The translations under genes and the position numbers were made by a program. Positions 37,835 to 46,595 of a stretch of DNA of 64,000 nt are shown here, piece by piece; the stretch's first letter is position 1, and each line of letters opens with the position of its first letter. The notes beneath the pieces were generated by a model. The model saw only the letters and a list, made by a program, of their open reading frames with translations, was not told the origin of the DNA and ran no database searches. The DNA lies in NCBI GenBank assembly GCA_017445405.1, contig JAFSUD010000017.1, positions 47,923 through 111,922 on the forward strand, read 5' to 3'. Source of the DNA: Synergistaceae bacterium (lineage in GTDB: Bacteria > Synergistota > Synergistia > Synergistales > Aminobacteriaceae).

Positions 37835-39130
37835 CTAGATATACACTTCCGCGCTGCCGTCGTACTCGTCAAACTTCATGACGCACCTCATCGGGTCAAT
37901 TATCTGATCCGGATACATCACCTGCCAGAAAGTGTCCCGCTCGTCATTCAGCACGTAGAACTTGTAGCGTTCCTTGTCGCACTCCTCGAAGTCCTCCCTC
38001 AGAACCCGGGCATCTATCTCGTCTCTGCTTATTCCGCTTACTGCCCCGAGAATCTGATTCCACATCGGCTTTCTCTTCTCGGGCAGCATATCTAACACCG
38101 ACTGCTTGATGCCTTCCTCGTAGTCCCCGAGAGTCCGGACTGTATACACCGGCTCCGGCTTCTCCTCAGGAATATCCAGCGGCTCGGACGGCTCGGGAAT
38201 CTCCGGCACGCTCTCCGGCTCGGGCACGCTCTCCATAACTTCAGGCACGCTCTCCGGCTCGGGAGTCTCGATAACACCCACGCTCTCCTCAATCACGCTC
38301 AAGCTCTCCTCAGCTTCAGGGACATTCTCCGGCTCGGGAACAGCAGCAGGCTTCCCGGCCTCTTCATGTGTCATCCTGAGCTTGTCAAGCAGTTCACGCG
38401 CAACGTCCCGGTAACACTCCGCACCTTTCGACTTCGGCGAATACTCGAAAATTGACATACCCATGCTAGACGCTTCAACAAGGCTGATATTCTGGCGCAC
38501 GCAGTTCTTGAACACAACAGATCCGAACGTCCTGCAGACCTCATCGTAAACCTGACGCGCAATATAGAGTCTCGGGTTATAGTTCGTCATCAGGATACCC
38601 TTTATCTCAAGCTCAGGGTTAAGCCTCTCGCGGAAAACCGGCATAGCTCCGTTAAGCAGACGCAGCCCGAACAAGCTGTAAAATCCGCCGTCCATCGGCA
38701 CAATGATTTTGCTGCACGCGGCCAGGACATTACGAGTGAATATCCCAAGCTGCGGAGGACTGTCCAGCAAAATATAGTCGTACCTGTCCCCGTCAATCCG
38801 CTTCAGGGCATCGCGCAGAACTGTATCCTGACTCACCGGGCCTGTGTGATTCAGTTCCGCCATCACCAGATTCAGCGAACTCGGGATAATGTCTACTCCC
38901 TCTTTCGTGCAGACTATGTCGTCCCACGTCGCTCCTCCGGACAAGAGGTCGAACACCTGCGGGTCTGTCTCCGACGGCGTAACTCCGAACCCTGCGCTTA
39001 GGTTGCTCTGCGGATCCATGTCTATAACGGCGACTCTGTGTCCCATCTTCGCGAGAGCTACGGCTATGTTCTGACAGGCTGTAGTCTTCCCGACTCCTCC
39101 TTTGAGGTTGCAGAATCCTATTGTTATCAC
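37835..39130 (-). CDS. ParA/Soj-family ATPase with Pro/Glu linker
   Basis: 431 residues. The ParA domain spans about 1-255 with deviant Walker A KGGVGKTT (10-17), DMDPQSNLSAGFG and YILLDSPPQLG. A linker of about 80 residues is rich in Pro, Glu, Val and Ser (repeats like EPESVPE), then a C-terminal domain of about 100 residues of unknown type ends the protein. No parB or parS-like gene is adjacent, so it is more likely an orphan positioning ATPase than a plasmid partition gene. It starts 1 base after the TPR gene, so the pair is co-translated. Confidence 0.85.
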   Translation of the reverse strand: MITIGFCNLKGGVGKTTACQNIAVALAKMGHRVAVIDMDPQSNLSAGFGVTPSETDPQVFDLLSGGATWDDIVCTKEGVDIIPSSLNLVMAELNHTGPVSQDTVLRDALKRIDGDRYDYILLDSPPQLGIFTRNVLAACSKIIVPMDGGFYSLFGLRLLNGAMPVFRERLNPELEIKGILMTNYNPRLYIARQVYDEVCRTFGSVVFKNCVRQNISLVEASSMGMSIFEYSPKSKGAECYRDVARELLDKLRMTHEEAGKPAAVPEPENVPEAEESLSVIEESVGVIETPEPESVPEVMESVPEPESVPEIPEPSEPLDIPEEKPEPVYTVRTLGDYEEGIKQSVLDMLPEKRKPMWNQILGAVSGISRDEIDARVLREDFEECDKERYKFYVLNDERDTFWQVMYPDQIIDPMRCVMKFDEYDGSAEVYI

Positions 39131-39131
39131 G

Positions 39132-40982
39132 CTAATTCCCCTGCCTTCTGATAAACTCTTCTATTTCTGCATTCCTGTGCGTCTTCAGGCTCTCCCGGTA
39201 AAGGTCTAACGCTTCCTTCACCTTGCCGGCCTTGTAGAGTGCGTTAGCTTGGGCTATCTGCCTGTTTGCTGCATCAACAGCTTCATTTTCCTTGAGCTGT
39301 GCGTCGAGTTTGGCGACCCAGTTTCTCATCTCGTTTGTTGGCGCGATGGTCAGAGCCTTTCTGTAGAGTGCGACTGCTCCGGCAAGATTACCCTGCGAAT
39401 AAAGCTCGTCGGCTTCGTTCACCATCTTCTGAGCGTCGATCCTTGTGCCGATACCGAAATCTTCAGGCCCGCGAATAACTGTGTCGGGAGCGAGCCTTAC
39501 GCTTCTGCTTAACTGCCGGACTCTCTGGCTGGCGTTCTCGTTGTCCCAGACGTTCACGCTCTCCATGTAACGCCTCAATGCCTCCTGATTCTGGTTGCGC
39601 CTCTGCAGATCTTGGCCTTCACGGTAAAGCGCATTGGCCTGACGTTCACGCCTCGAGATGACGTTCTGGAGTTCCTCTATGTGCTGGCGGAGAGTCGCGT
39701 CGGGGTTGCTCTGGACACTCGCAGCATAATGATTCAATGCCTCCTGAAGTTTGCCCTCGCGCTCTAACGTGTTGCCTTCTCCGGCGTACTTGTCTGCGTC
39801 AGCTATCAGGGACAGACGGTTGCGTATCCTGTCCATCCTGTCCTTAACTGCATCGCTCGACATTACGGCTATGCTCTTCGCGTAGTACTCTAATGCGTCC
39901 TCGTACATGTTTTCGTTGTCGTAGGCACTCGCTGTGTCGCGCAGCCAGTTCGCTTCCTGCTGACGAAGCCTAAGCTCATTGACTCTCTGCTCGGCCTCGC
40001 GGATCTCTTCTGCTCCGGAGTCGATGGGCCAGATGACCTGAGCAGCACGCAGGCTCTTCAAAGCGTCGTCGTAGAGTTCACGGTTGGTGAAGCTCTCGGC
40101 GTCATCACGTAATTTCTGGGCGCGGGTGTAGCGTGAATAGTTCGTGTTGACGGCACGGAGTCCTTCAGATATTTCGCTGTCTCTGGGAGATAAGGCACTC
40201 GCCCGAGTTGCAAGCTCCACAGCTTCGGCATAGTTGCGCGATTCCCACAAGGCAACTGCTCTCTGCCATGTCTGCCAAGCCTCACGCTCAGTTGCTGAGT
40301 TGTCGTAGGTCGAGACAGGAAGAGTGATATTGACTCTGCTTTCTCCGCTGCCGAGCTTTACGCCTGATGAGTTGTAGGCTGTAACAGTAATTTCGCTCTC
40401 TCCGACTGCTCCGCGCCTGATGTATATATCATCGTTATCCTGGCTCATAAGGGCTGTTGCTGCGTCGCCCTCCCACTTGAAGCTGTGCTGTCCCTTGAAT
40501 GCAGGGCTTAGTGAGGCACGTATGCGTATGGGAGTTCCGGCCATGAGGACATCAGGACTCAGGGCATAGTTTGAGCGGCTCGACGAGTCCCAGAGAGTCA
40601 GAGGACGTTCGACCACTACGGCAACGTTAATCATGAACTCTTTCGGCGTGATGAGGGTCTCGGTGCTCGAGATAACGTCTCCGTCCCTGTTGACGAAAGA
40701 AGCAGTTACCTTGATGGGGTGAGTGTCGAGCGGAGTGAAGGCGCATTCCCGGCCTCCTGACCTGAGGGAGATTCTGTCGGGGTTTTGGCCTGTAGTCGGA
40801 CTCACCGACCACTCGACCGAGCCGTTAGCAGGAATGCCCGAGTTATCGACCGCGAGTATTACTTGTTCTCCTACGTGGGCATCATCATTAGCTATGATTC
40901 TTGGTGAGGCAGCAAATGATGCCGTGCACGTGAAGGACAGTATTACCGTGATTAAGAATGCATGTGAAAAGTTTATGCGCAT
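39132..40982 (-). CDS. secreted or periplasmic TPR protein
   Basis: 616 residues from ATG 40982 (AAGGAGG 11 bases upstream). Signal peptide ends near SFAA. Two to three beta-rich Ig-like segments (SVEWSVSPTTG, FKWEGDAATA) fill about 25-225. At least six TPR-like helical repeats follow (ALWESRNYAEAVELATRAS, YDDALKSLRAAQ, YEDALEYYAKSI, LQEALNHYAAS). The C-terminus repeats YKAGKVKEALDLYRES. Likely an envelope scaffold; its tight linkage to a ParA ATPase suggests a joint role in placing a structure. Confidence 0.75.
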   Translation of the reverse strand: MRINFSHAFLITVILSFTCTASFAASPRIIANDDAHVGEQVILAVDNSGIPANGSVEWSVSPTTGQNPDRISLRSGGRECAFTPLDTHPIKVTASFVNRDGDVISSTETLITPKEFMINVAVVVERPLTLWDSSSRSNYALSPDVLMAGTPIRIRASLSPAFKGQHSFKWEGDAATALMSQDNDDIYIRRGAVGESEITVTAYNSSGVKLGSGESRVNITLPVSTYDNSATEREAWQTWQRAVALWESRNYAEAVELATRASALSPRDSEISEGLRAVNTNYSRYTRAQKLRDDAESFTNRELYDDALKSLRAAQVIWPIDSGAEEIREAEQRVNELRLRQQEANWLRDTASAYDNENMYEDALEYYAKSIAVMSSDAVKDRMDRIRNRLSLIADADKYAGEGNTLEREGKLQEALNHYAASVQSNPDATLRQHIEELQNVISRRERQANALYREGQDLQRRNQNQEALRRYMESVNVWDNENASQRVRQLSRSVRLAPDTVIRGPEDFGIGTRIDAQKMVNEADELYSQGNLAGAVALYRKALTIAPTNEMRNWVAKLDAQLKENEAVDAANRQIAQANALYKAGKVKEALDLYRESLKTHRNAEIEEFIRRQGN

Positions 40983-41139
40983 TAAGAGTATTTCCTCCTT
41001 CATGAATAATAATTGTGAGATGAATTTTTTCTGTATTGTCTGTATTTGTGATTATACCTTAAATTCACGCGCCCTGTATCTGCAATGCTATAATACCTTT
41101 TCAGTTCGCAAAATCTTTCACATAAAGGAGCTTGACACA

Positions 41140-41211
41140 ATGAGCGCAAAACGTGTACAATCACGCATCACGCATCACGCATCACCACTATTGTTGCTTT
41201 CTGACAGGTAA
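41140..41211 (+). CDS. possible 23-residue leader peptide
   Basis: ATG 41140 has AAAGGAG 9 bases upstream and a TATAAT-like element near 41090. It encodes 23 residues beginning MSAKRVQSR; the middle comes from a triple CGCATCA repeat. It ends about 40 bases before the O-acyltransferase gene, whose ribosome site lies in a hairpin. It is a leader peptide or the stump of a lost gene. Confidence 0.4.
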   Translation: MSAKRVQSRITHHASPLLLLSDR

Positions 41212-41224
41212 TTTCTGCGGGGTA

Positions 41225-41246
41225 TCCTCCCTCACTGAACGGAGGA
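41225..41246 (+). promoter_or_regulatory. hairpin covering the MBOAT ribosome site
   Basis: TCCTCC (41225-41230) pairs with GGAGGA (41241-41246) around a 10-nt loop. The GGAGG strand is the ribosome site 8 bases upstream of ATG 41254, so folding would block initiation. A small ORF ends 13 bases upstream of the hairpin. Confidence 0.45.
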
Positions 41247-41253
41247 ATGCCCG

Positions 41254-42618
41254 ATGACCTTCAACAGTTACGAGTTCATCTTCATCTTTCTTCCGGTTGC
41301 AATCACAGTTTTTTACTCACTATCACGGCGAAACACAAACCTTGCTGTCTTGTGGCTGATTACGGCCTCGTTAATCTTCTATGGGAGTCTGAGTCTGCGA
41401 ACGCTGCCCCTGCTGATTCTGTCAGTCCTCGTGAATTACTTTATGAGTCTCAGGATTGCTCACTCTTCCGCAAAAAGACTCTGGCTCATTCTTGGCTTTA
41501 CTCTGAATTTCGGTGTGCTGTCATACTTCAAGCTCTCGGGGACTCTTCCTCTGGGAATATCCTTCTACACCTTCACGCAGAGCGCGTATCTATTTGACGT
41601 GTACAGGGGATGTGATGCATGCGGCATTCTTGATTACGCTAGACACATCACATTTTTCGGGTGCATAGCTTCCGGCCCTATTGCCCGCATCAATGACACT
41701 CAGCCTTCATTTTCTCCTGACTATGACGCAATAGCTAAGGGCTTGACGTTATTCATGATCGGGCTGTTCAAGAAGGTATACATTGCTGACGGACTAGCTA
41801 GGACAGTGAACACACTCTTTGCAGTATCAGGAACTCTAAATTTTACCGAAGCATGGCTCGCAGCTCTGGGCTATGCATTGCAGCTTTACTATGACTTCTC
41901 AGGGTATAGCGATATGGCTATCGGTGTGGGCTTGATGTTCGGAATGAGGCTGCCTCAGAATTTCAGCTCGCCGTATAAATCATTGAGCATTATAGATTTT
42001 TGGCGCAGGTGGCACATGAGTCTCGGGGCATGGATTCGTGATTATGTGTATATTCCGCTCGGAGGCAGCAGAGAAGGAGAACTGAAGAGGACTCGCAACG
42101 TCATGCTCGCGATGCTGTTCACGGGACTGTGGCACGGCTTAGGGTGGACGTTCATAGTGTGGGGAGGGCTTCATGGAGTTCTGCTTGCTGTGAATCACTG
42201 GTGGAGGAAGCACGGCGTGAAGCTGCCCTCTGTGCTGTCGTGGCTGCTGACGTTCATTAGTGTGCTGATTCTGTGGGTAGTGTTCAGGAGTGAGAGTCTG
42301 AGTGATGCAGGGAAGATGATTGCTGCGATGACGTATGTGAAGAATATTGCTCTGCCCTTGCCGTATAGCCGCTACTTGGGATTTCTCGGGAAGCTGGGAA
42401 TAGCCTTCATGCCGTCAGTATTGGGAGGTAAAGCCTTCGGCCTTGCTGTAATAACAATATTTATCATGCTTCTTGCAGCTCTGCTCATGCCAAACACACA
42501 GCAGGTGATAGAGGGCTTCCGGCCGGGCAAACTATGGGTAACTGTGAGTGTCGCTCTGGCTGTCGCAGCGTTCGTAAATTTTTCGGGAGTCTCGGACTTC
42601 CTGTATTTCCAGTTCTAG
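41254..42618 (+). CDS. MBOAT-family O-acyltransferase (AlgI-like)
   Basis: 454-residue polytopic membrane enzyme. Start NSYEFIFIFLPVAI, the segment PLGISFYTFTQSAYLFDVYRG, DFWRRWHMSLGAWIRDYVYIPLGG and the catalytic His in LWHGLGWTFIVWG near residue 293 are AlgI/DltB-type signatures. It moves acyl groups across the membrane for O-acetylation of a surface polysaccharide or wall polymer. The next gene is the usual periplasmic partner. Polymer unknown; rhamnose-containing polysaccharide is possible. Confidence 0.9.
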   Translation: MTFNSYEFIFIFLPVAITVFYSLSRRNTNLAVLWLITASLIFYGSLSLRTLPLLILSVLVNYFMSLRIAHSSAKRLWLILGFTLNFGVLSYFKLSGTLPLGISFYTFTQSAYLFDVYRGCDACGILDYARHITFFGCIASGPIARINDTQPSFSPDYDAIAKGLTLFMIGLFKKVYIADGLARTVNTLFAVSGTLNFTEAWLAALGYALQLYYDFSGYSDMAIGVGLMFGMRLPQNFSSPYKSLSIIDFWRRWHMSLGAWIRDYVYIPLGGSREGELKRTRNVMLAMLFTGLWHGLGWTFIVWGGLHGVLLAVNHWWRKHGVKLPSVLSWLLTFISVLILWVVFRSESLSDAGKMIAAMTYVKNIALPLPYSRYLGFLGKLGIAFMPSVLGGKAFGLAVITIFIMLLAALLMPNTQQVIEGFRPGKLWVTVSVALAVAAFVNFSGVSDFLYFQF

Positions 42619-42631
42619 AGGGGGATTAACT

Positions 42632-43699
42632 TTGACCAGCAAGAAATATATTCTGTGCGTTATGTCAGTGCTGTACGTATTAATGCTTGCAAACCTTGCT
42701 CTGTGGCACGGAACAGTAAAGACAACTTTTCGGCAGAGAGACCTTAACCGTCTGGGGAGCATGGCGACTACAGCTCCTCTCACTGAGGATGTGCACTATG
42801 CCGAACATCATGCAGAACTTAGAGACTACATAGCTTCAGGAACGCATGAATCGTTCGACATTCTGACGATCGGGGCTTCGTTCACGAACGGCAGAGACGG
42901 AGGAAGTTACCCGGACTACCTCGTGAATTATTACGGCCTGCGGGTTCTGAATGCACACATAAGAGGATATGAGTGTATAACGACTCTGTATATGCTAGCT
43001 GAATCGGGACTGCTCGACGAAATCTCCCCGCGGGTCGTGATTCTCGAGAGCGTAGAACGTAGTGTGCAGGACAGATTCGGAGTGAATATTCTTGCGCCTG
43101 TGAAGTCAGACAGACAAACAATAGAGAAACTTTCGGGAAGTCCAGAAGCCGGAGCTGGTTTGTCGGACGGACTCATGCCGCCGATAATGACTCTGTCAAA
43201 CATGAAGCACGTATTTCACAAGCTCTATCACTTCATGAAACCGGAACAGCTCAGTCCTGAAGTCTGCATCACACAGCTTGACCGCCCATTCTTCACGAAC
43301 CCCGGCCAAGAACGCACCCTGCTGTATTACTATGATGATCTGCTCTACCTGACGCGTCCTCTCAATGCTGAAATTGTGAATCAGAATCTCAACAACGCTG
43401 CCCGCCTCCTGAAGGCTAAGGGAATCAAGCTGATATTCTTTGCAGCTGCAGATAAGTACGACCTCTATTACCCCTACATCACCGACAAGAGAGGCCGTCC
43501 TGAAAATCCCTTCTTCATGAAGATGCGTGAAGTTCCCGGCAAAGAATACGTGTTTGCTGACGCGATGAAACCTTTGCGTGAGGCACTCGGACGCGGAGAA
43601 CAGGACGTTTACTGGCTGAATGACACGCACTGGTCTCACAAGGGAATCAAAATTTTCTGTGATGAACTCGTTAGATATATCCTGCCTGAATCGCGCTAA
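42632..43699 (+). CDS. AlgJ/AlgX-like SGNH acetyltransferase
   Basis: 355 residues. An N-terminal signal anchor (residues 5-25) leads to a periplasmic SGNH-like domain with nucleophile Ser83 in TIGASFTNG and the C-terminal NDTHWSHKG motif near 330 giving Asp and His. It is expected to accept acetyl groups from the MBOAT protein and place them on the polymer. It starts at TTG 42632, 13 bases after the MBOAT stop, with GAGGGGGA upstream. Confidence 0.85.
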   Translation: MTSKKYILCVMSVLYVLMLANLALWHGTVKTTFRQRDLNRLGSMATTAPLTEDVHYAEHHAELRDYIASGTHESFDILTIGASFTNGRDGGSYPDYLVNYYGLRVLNAHIRGYECITTLYMLAESGLLDEISPRVVILESVERSVQDRFGVNILAPVKSDRQTIEKLSGSPEAGAGLSDGLMPPIMTLSNMKHVFHKLYHFMKPEQLSPEVCITQLDRPFFTNPGQERTLLYYYDDLLYLTRPLNAEIVNQNLNNAARLLKAKGIKLIFFAAADKYDLYYPYITDKRGRPENPFFMKMREVPGKEYVFADAMKPLREALGRGEQDVYWLNDTHWSHKGIKIFCDELVRYILPESR

Positions 43700-43763
43700 A
43701 TACGATACAATTTACACACGCAATTCAATTCACAATTTATTCATTGAAGGAGGCAAAATATTA

Positions 43764-45698
43764 ATGGCCGGATCAATACGTCATGGAGTATCGCCCATCA
43801 GCGACTATGATATTTTCCTGTTCAAGCAGGGCACGCATTACCACCTGTACGAGAAAATGGGAGCACAGAAATTCACTGACCCCGCAGACAATGCACAAGG
43901 TGTAGCCTTCAGTGTGTGGGCACCCAACGCTCAGGCAGTAAGTGTCGTCGGCAACTTCAACGGCTGGAATCCTGAATCACACCCCTTAGCAGCACGCTGG
44001 GACGGCTCCGGAATCTGGGAGGGCTTCATTCCCGGCATCGAGAAGTGGGAGCTGTACAAGTTCCACATCAGGAACTCACACGGCGAGGTCAAGGAAAAGA
44101 TGGATCCTTTCTCCCGCGCATTCGAGCTTCCGCCCAGAACGTCATCAATAGTTCACTGGTCAGACTACGAGTGGGGCGACGGCGAGTGGCTCGCACACAG
44201 GGGCGAGAAAATGAACCTCGCTGCACCGATGAGCGTCTACGAAGTACATCTCGGATCATGGCGCAGACACTGGGACGACGGACTCTCGCTCTCGTACCGT
44301 GAGATGGCTGAAGAGCTGCCGGGATACTGCGAGGATATGGGCTTTACTGCTGTAGAGTTCCTGCCTGTCATGGAGCACCCGTTCTATGGCTCATGGGGTT
44401 ATCAGACTCTCGGGTACTTTGCGCCGACCGCACGCTACGGAACTCCGGAGGACTTGATGTACCTCATTGACAGCCTGCACAAGAAGGGTATTGCTGTGAT
44501 TCTGGACTTCGTGCCGAGCCACTTCCCGACCGACGACTTCGGACTCGCACGCTACGACGGAACAGCACTCTACGAACATGAAGACCCGCGCAAGGGCTAT
44601 CATCCTGACTGGGGAAGCTACATCTTCAACTACGGACGCAACGAAGTACGCAGCTATCTCATCTCCAGCGCGGCATTCTGGATTGACATCTTCCACGCTG
44701 ACGGCCTCAGAATCGACGCGGTGGCCTCGATGCTGTATCTCGATTACTCACGCAAGAACGGCGAGTGGGTGCCCAACATCTACGGCGGACGCGAGAACCT
44801 CGAGGCAATATCACTCCTGCGCGACATGAACAGCGAGCTCTTCGGGAGGTTCGGGACGATTCAGACCATCGCTGAAGAGTCCACAGACTGGCCGATGGTT
44901 ACGCGCCCTGTGTTCTTGGGAGGCTTAGGGTTCGGCATGAAGTGGAACATGGGCTGGATGCACGACACGCTCGACTACATGAGTCTTGAGCCGATTTATC
45001 GTTCATGGCACCAGAACCAGTTGACGTTCTCGATATGGTACGCGTTCAGCGAGAACTTCATGCTTCCGCTGTCTCACGACGAGGTTGTACACGGCAAGGG
45101 GTCAATCATCAACAAGATGTCGGGCGACTGGTGGCAGAAGCGCGCGAACTTGAGGCTGCTCTACGGCTACATGTGGGCGCACCCGGGCAAGAAGCTGCTC
45201 TTCATGGGGAGCGAGTTCGGGCAGGGACTCGAGTGGAATCACGACTCTGCGCTCGAGTGGCATTTGCTGCAGAAGGACGACTTCAGGGGGATTCAGGACT
45301 GGGTGAGAGACCTGAACCATGCGCTGAAGGAGTATGCGCCGCTTCACGAGCTGGACTTCACGCCGGACGGGTTCAAGTGGATAGACTGTTCGGACTGGCA
45401 GGAGAGCATAGTAGTGTGGCTGAGGAAGGGCAAGAGCGACGACGAGTACGTGCTCTGCGCTGCGAACTTCACACCTGTACCGCGCTACGGGTATCGTATC
45501 GGTGTGCCGCGTTCTGGTTTCTGGAAGGAGATTCTGAACAGCGACGCGACGAAGTACGGCGGAGGCGGAATAGGGAACTGCGGAGGCATGGAGGCCGATA
45601 TGATTGGCAGCCATGGGTATCCGTATTCGCTGCCGTTGTCGATACCGCCGTTAGGGATAGTGATGTTCCACTTTAACGCGAAGAACGAGCAGCAGTAA
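43764..45698 (+). CDS. glgB: 1,4-alpha-glucan branching enzyme
   Basis: Forms alpha-1,6 branches in glycogen. 644 residues from ATG 43764 (GAAGGAGG upstream); the frame is open further 5', but that part overlaps the previous gene and is not family-like. N-terminal CBM48 domain (FSVWAPNAQAVSVVGNFNGW), then the GH13 barrel with LPVMEHPFYGSWGYQ, nucleophile Asp in GLRIDAVASMLY, Glu in TIAEEST and SHDEVVHGK, and a C-terminal beta domain. Other glycogen genes are not adjacent. Confidence 0.95.
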   Translation: MAGSIRHGVSPISDYDIFLFKQGTHYHLYEKMGAQKFTDPADNAQGVAFSVWAPNAQAVSVVGNFNGWNPESHPLAARWDGSGIWEGFIPGIEKWELYKFHIRNSHGEVKEKMDPFSRAFELPPRTSSIVHWSDYEWGDGEWLAHRGEKMNLAAPMSVYEVHLGSWRRHWDDGLSLSYREMAEELPGYCEDMGFTAVEFLPVMEHPFYGSWGYQTLGYFAPTARYGTPEDLMYLIDSLHKKGIAVILDFVPSHFPTDDFGLARYDGTALYEHEDPRKGYHPDWGSYIFNYGRNEVRSYLISSAAFWIDIFHADGLRIDAVASMLYLDYSRKNGEWVPNIYGGRENLEAISLLRDMNSELFGRFGTIQTIAEESTDWPMVTRPVFLGGLGFGMKWNMGWMHDTLDYMSLEPIYRSWHQNQLTFSIWYAFSENFMLPLSHDEVVHGKGSIINKMSGDWWQKRANLRLLYGYMWAHPGKKLLFMGSEFGQGLEWNHDSALEWHLLQKDDFRGIQDWVRDLNHALKEYAPLHELDFTPDGFKWIDCSDWQESIVVWLRKGKSDDEYVLCAANFTPVPRYGYRIGVPRSGFWKEILNSDATKYGGGGIGNCGGMEADMIGSHGYPYSLPLSIPPLGIVMFHFNAKNEQQ

Positions 45699-45720
45699 CA
45701 GAGAGACGAGAAAGACTATG

Positions 45721-45749
45721 TGCCCCCCTTTTAGTGAGGGGGGTAATTT
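45721..45749 (+). terminator. putative terminator after glgB
   Basis: CCCCCC (45723-45728) pairs with GGGGGG (45738-45743), loop TTTTAGTGA, then TAATTTC. A weak T-tract limits confidence. Confidence 0.5.
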
Positions 45750-45764
45750 CAGGAGGGGATTCCT

Positions 45765-45983
45765 ATGACAGAACGCGAAGAACTGAGAATGATTGTTGAT
45801 TATGTGCCTGATGACAAATTGGGTGATGCGATAGTGGCGATAGAGGATCTTTTAGAGTTCAACAAGGAAACAGAAGAAGCACTGGATGAGGCTCTGAGAG
45901 GAGAGAATCTCATAGGGCCGTTCAACACTCCCGAAGAGATGATGCAGGCTGTTCTTGCCGGTGATGATGACGATTATGATTAA
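45765..45983 (+). CDS. antitoxin of YafQ-like module 1
   Basis: 72-residue acidic protein. LRMIVDYVPDDKLGDAIVAIEDLLEF is helical; the C-terminal GPFNTPEEMMQAVLAGDDD resembles the toxin-binding tail of RelB/DinJ-type antitoxins. No clear RHH is visible. AGGAGGGGA precedes the ATG. Its last 8 bases overlap the toxin start. Confidence 0.75.
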   Translation: MTEREELRMIVDYVPDDKLGDAIVAIEDLLEFNKETEEALDEALRGENLIGPFNTPEEMMQAVLAGDDDDYD

Positions 45984-46269
45984 GAAGTACAGATACACAA
46001 TTGAGATGTCCTCCCGTTACAGGAAAGAGCTTAGAAAAATGCTCCGTAGGGGAAAGAATGAGGACGATATTTTAGAGGTTATTGGTATGCTGGCTTCCGA
46101 CACCCCCTTACCTAAGCATAACAAGGACCACCCGCTGTTCGGCAAGTGGGAAGGTATGCGGGAATGTCATATCGACCCTGACTGGCTGCTTATCTACAAG
46201 AAATACAAGGATACGTTAATATTGCTTCTCAGCAGGACAGGTACTCACTCTGACCTGTTGGACATGTGA
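45976..46269 (+). CDS. YafQ/RelE-family toxin, module 1
   Basis: 97-residue ribosome-dependent mRNA-interferase-like toxin. The YafQ active-site pattern is present: His52 in DHPLFG, His65 and Asp69-Trp70 in RECHIDPDWLLIY, Arg87 and His91 in SRTGTHSDL. The final aromatic usually near the end is Leu. ATG 45976 overlaps the antitoxin by 8 bases. The same arrangement repeats 600 bases downstream. Confidence 0.88.
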   Translation: MIKKYRYTIEMSSRYRKELRKMLRRGKNEDDILEVIGMLASDTPLPKHNKDHPLFGKWEGMRECHIDPDWLLIYKKYKDTLILLLSRTGTHSDLLDM

Positions 46270-46289
46270 ATAATTGACAGTGAAGCAAA

Positions 46290-46317
46290 TGTCCCTTTTT
46301 TGCGGGGACAAATTTTG
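46290..46317 (+). terminator. short hairpin between the two toxin modules
   Basis: TGTCCC/GGGACA stem with a T-rich loop followed by AATTTT, 20 bases after toxin 1. It may terminate or attenuate module 1. Confidence 0.45.
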
Positions 46318-46331
46318 AGGAGGTAATCATT

Positions 46332-46595
46332 ATGGCGGAAGTAACAGAGTATGAAGAAGGCGGACTCGGTACACCTGAAGAATTACGCAATGAGATTAAG
46401 TTAGTGGTTGACTACATACCTGAGAGAAAACTTAGCGATGCCCTAATCATGCTTGAGGACATGCTGGAGTTCAACAAAGAGACTCTGGAAGCAATCGACG
46501 ATGTTATGAATAACAGGAATCTCATCGGCCCGTTTTACTCCGCTGAAGAAATGGTTCGTGCTGTCATGGCTGGCGATGACGATGATGATGACTAA
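46332..46595 (+). CDS. antitoxin of YafQ-like module 2
   Basis: 87 residues, paralogue of the antitoxin at 45765 with 15 extra N-terminal residues. Shares LVVDYIPERKLSDALIMLEDMLEFNKET and the GPFYSAEEMVRAVMAGDDDDDD end. GAGGAGGTAA upstream. Overlaps toxin 2 by 8 bases, the same geometry as module 1, showing tandem duplication of the whole module. Confidence 0.75.
   Translation: MAEVTEYEEGGLGTPEELRNEIKLVVDYIPERKLSDALIMLEDMLEFNKETLEAIDDVMNNRNLIGPFYSAEEMVRAVMAGDDDDDD

Noticed and set aside
37835..39130. Plasmid origin or partition locus
   Set aside because: No ParB, replication initiator, iterons or parS-like repeats; surrounding genes are chromosomal in character.
41247..41597. Alternative ATG start giving a 116-codon frame at the MBOAT gene
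   Set aside because: It begins only 1 base after the GGAGG box, whereas ATG 41254 is correctly spaced and opens a clear AlgI-like protein.
45005..45676. 223-codon open frame on the plus strand inside glgB
   Set aside because: It is an alternative frame of the strongly conserved branching-enzyme gene, with Arg/Glu/Val-rich composition typical of a shadow frame.
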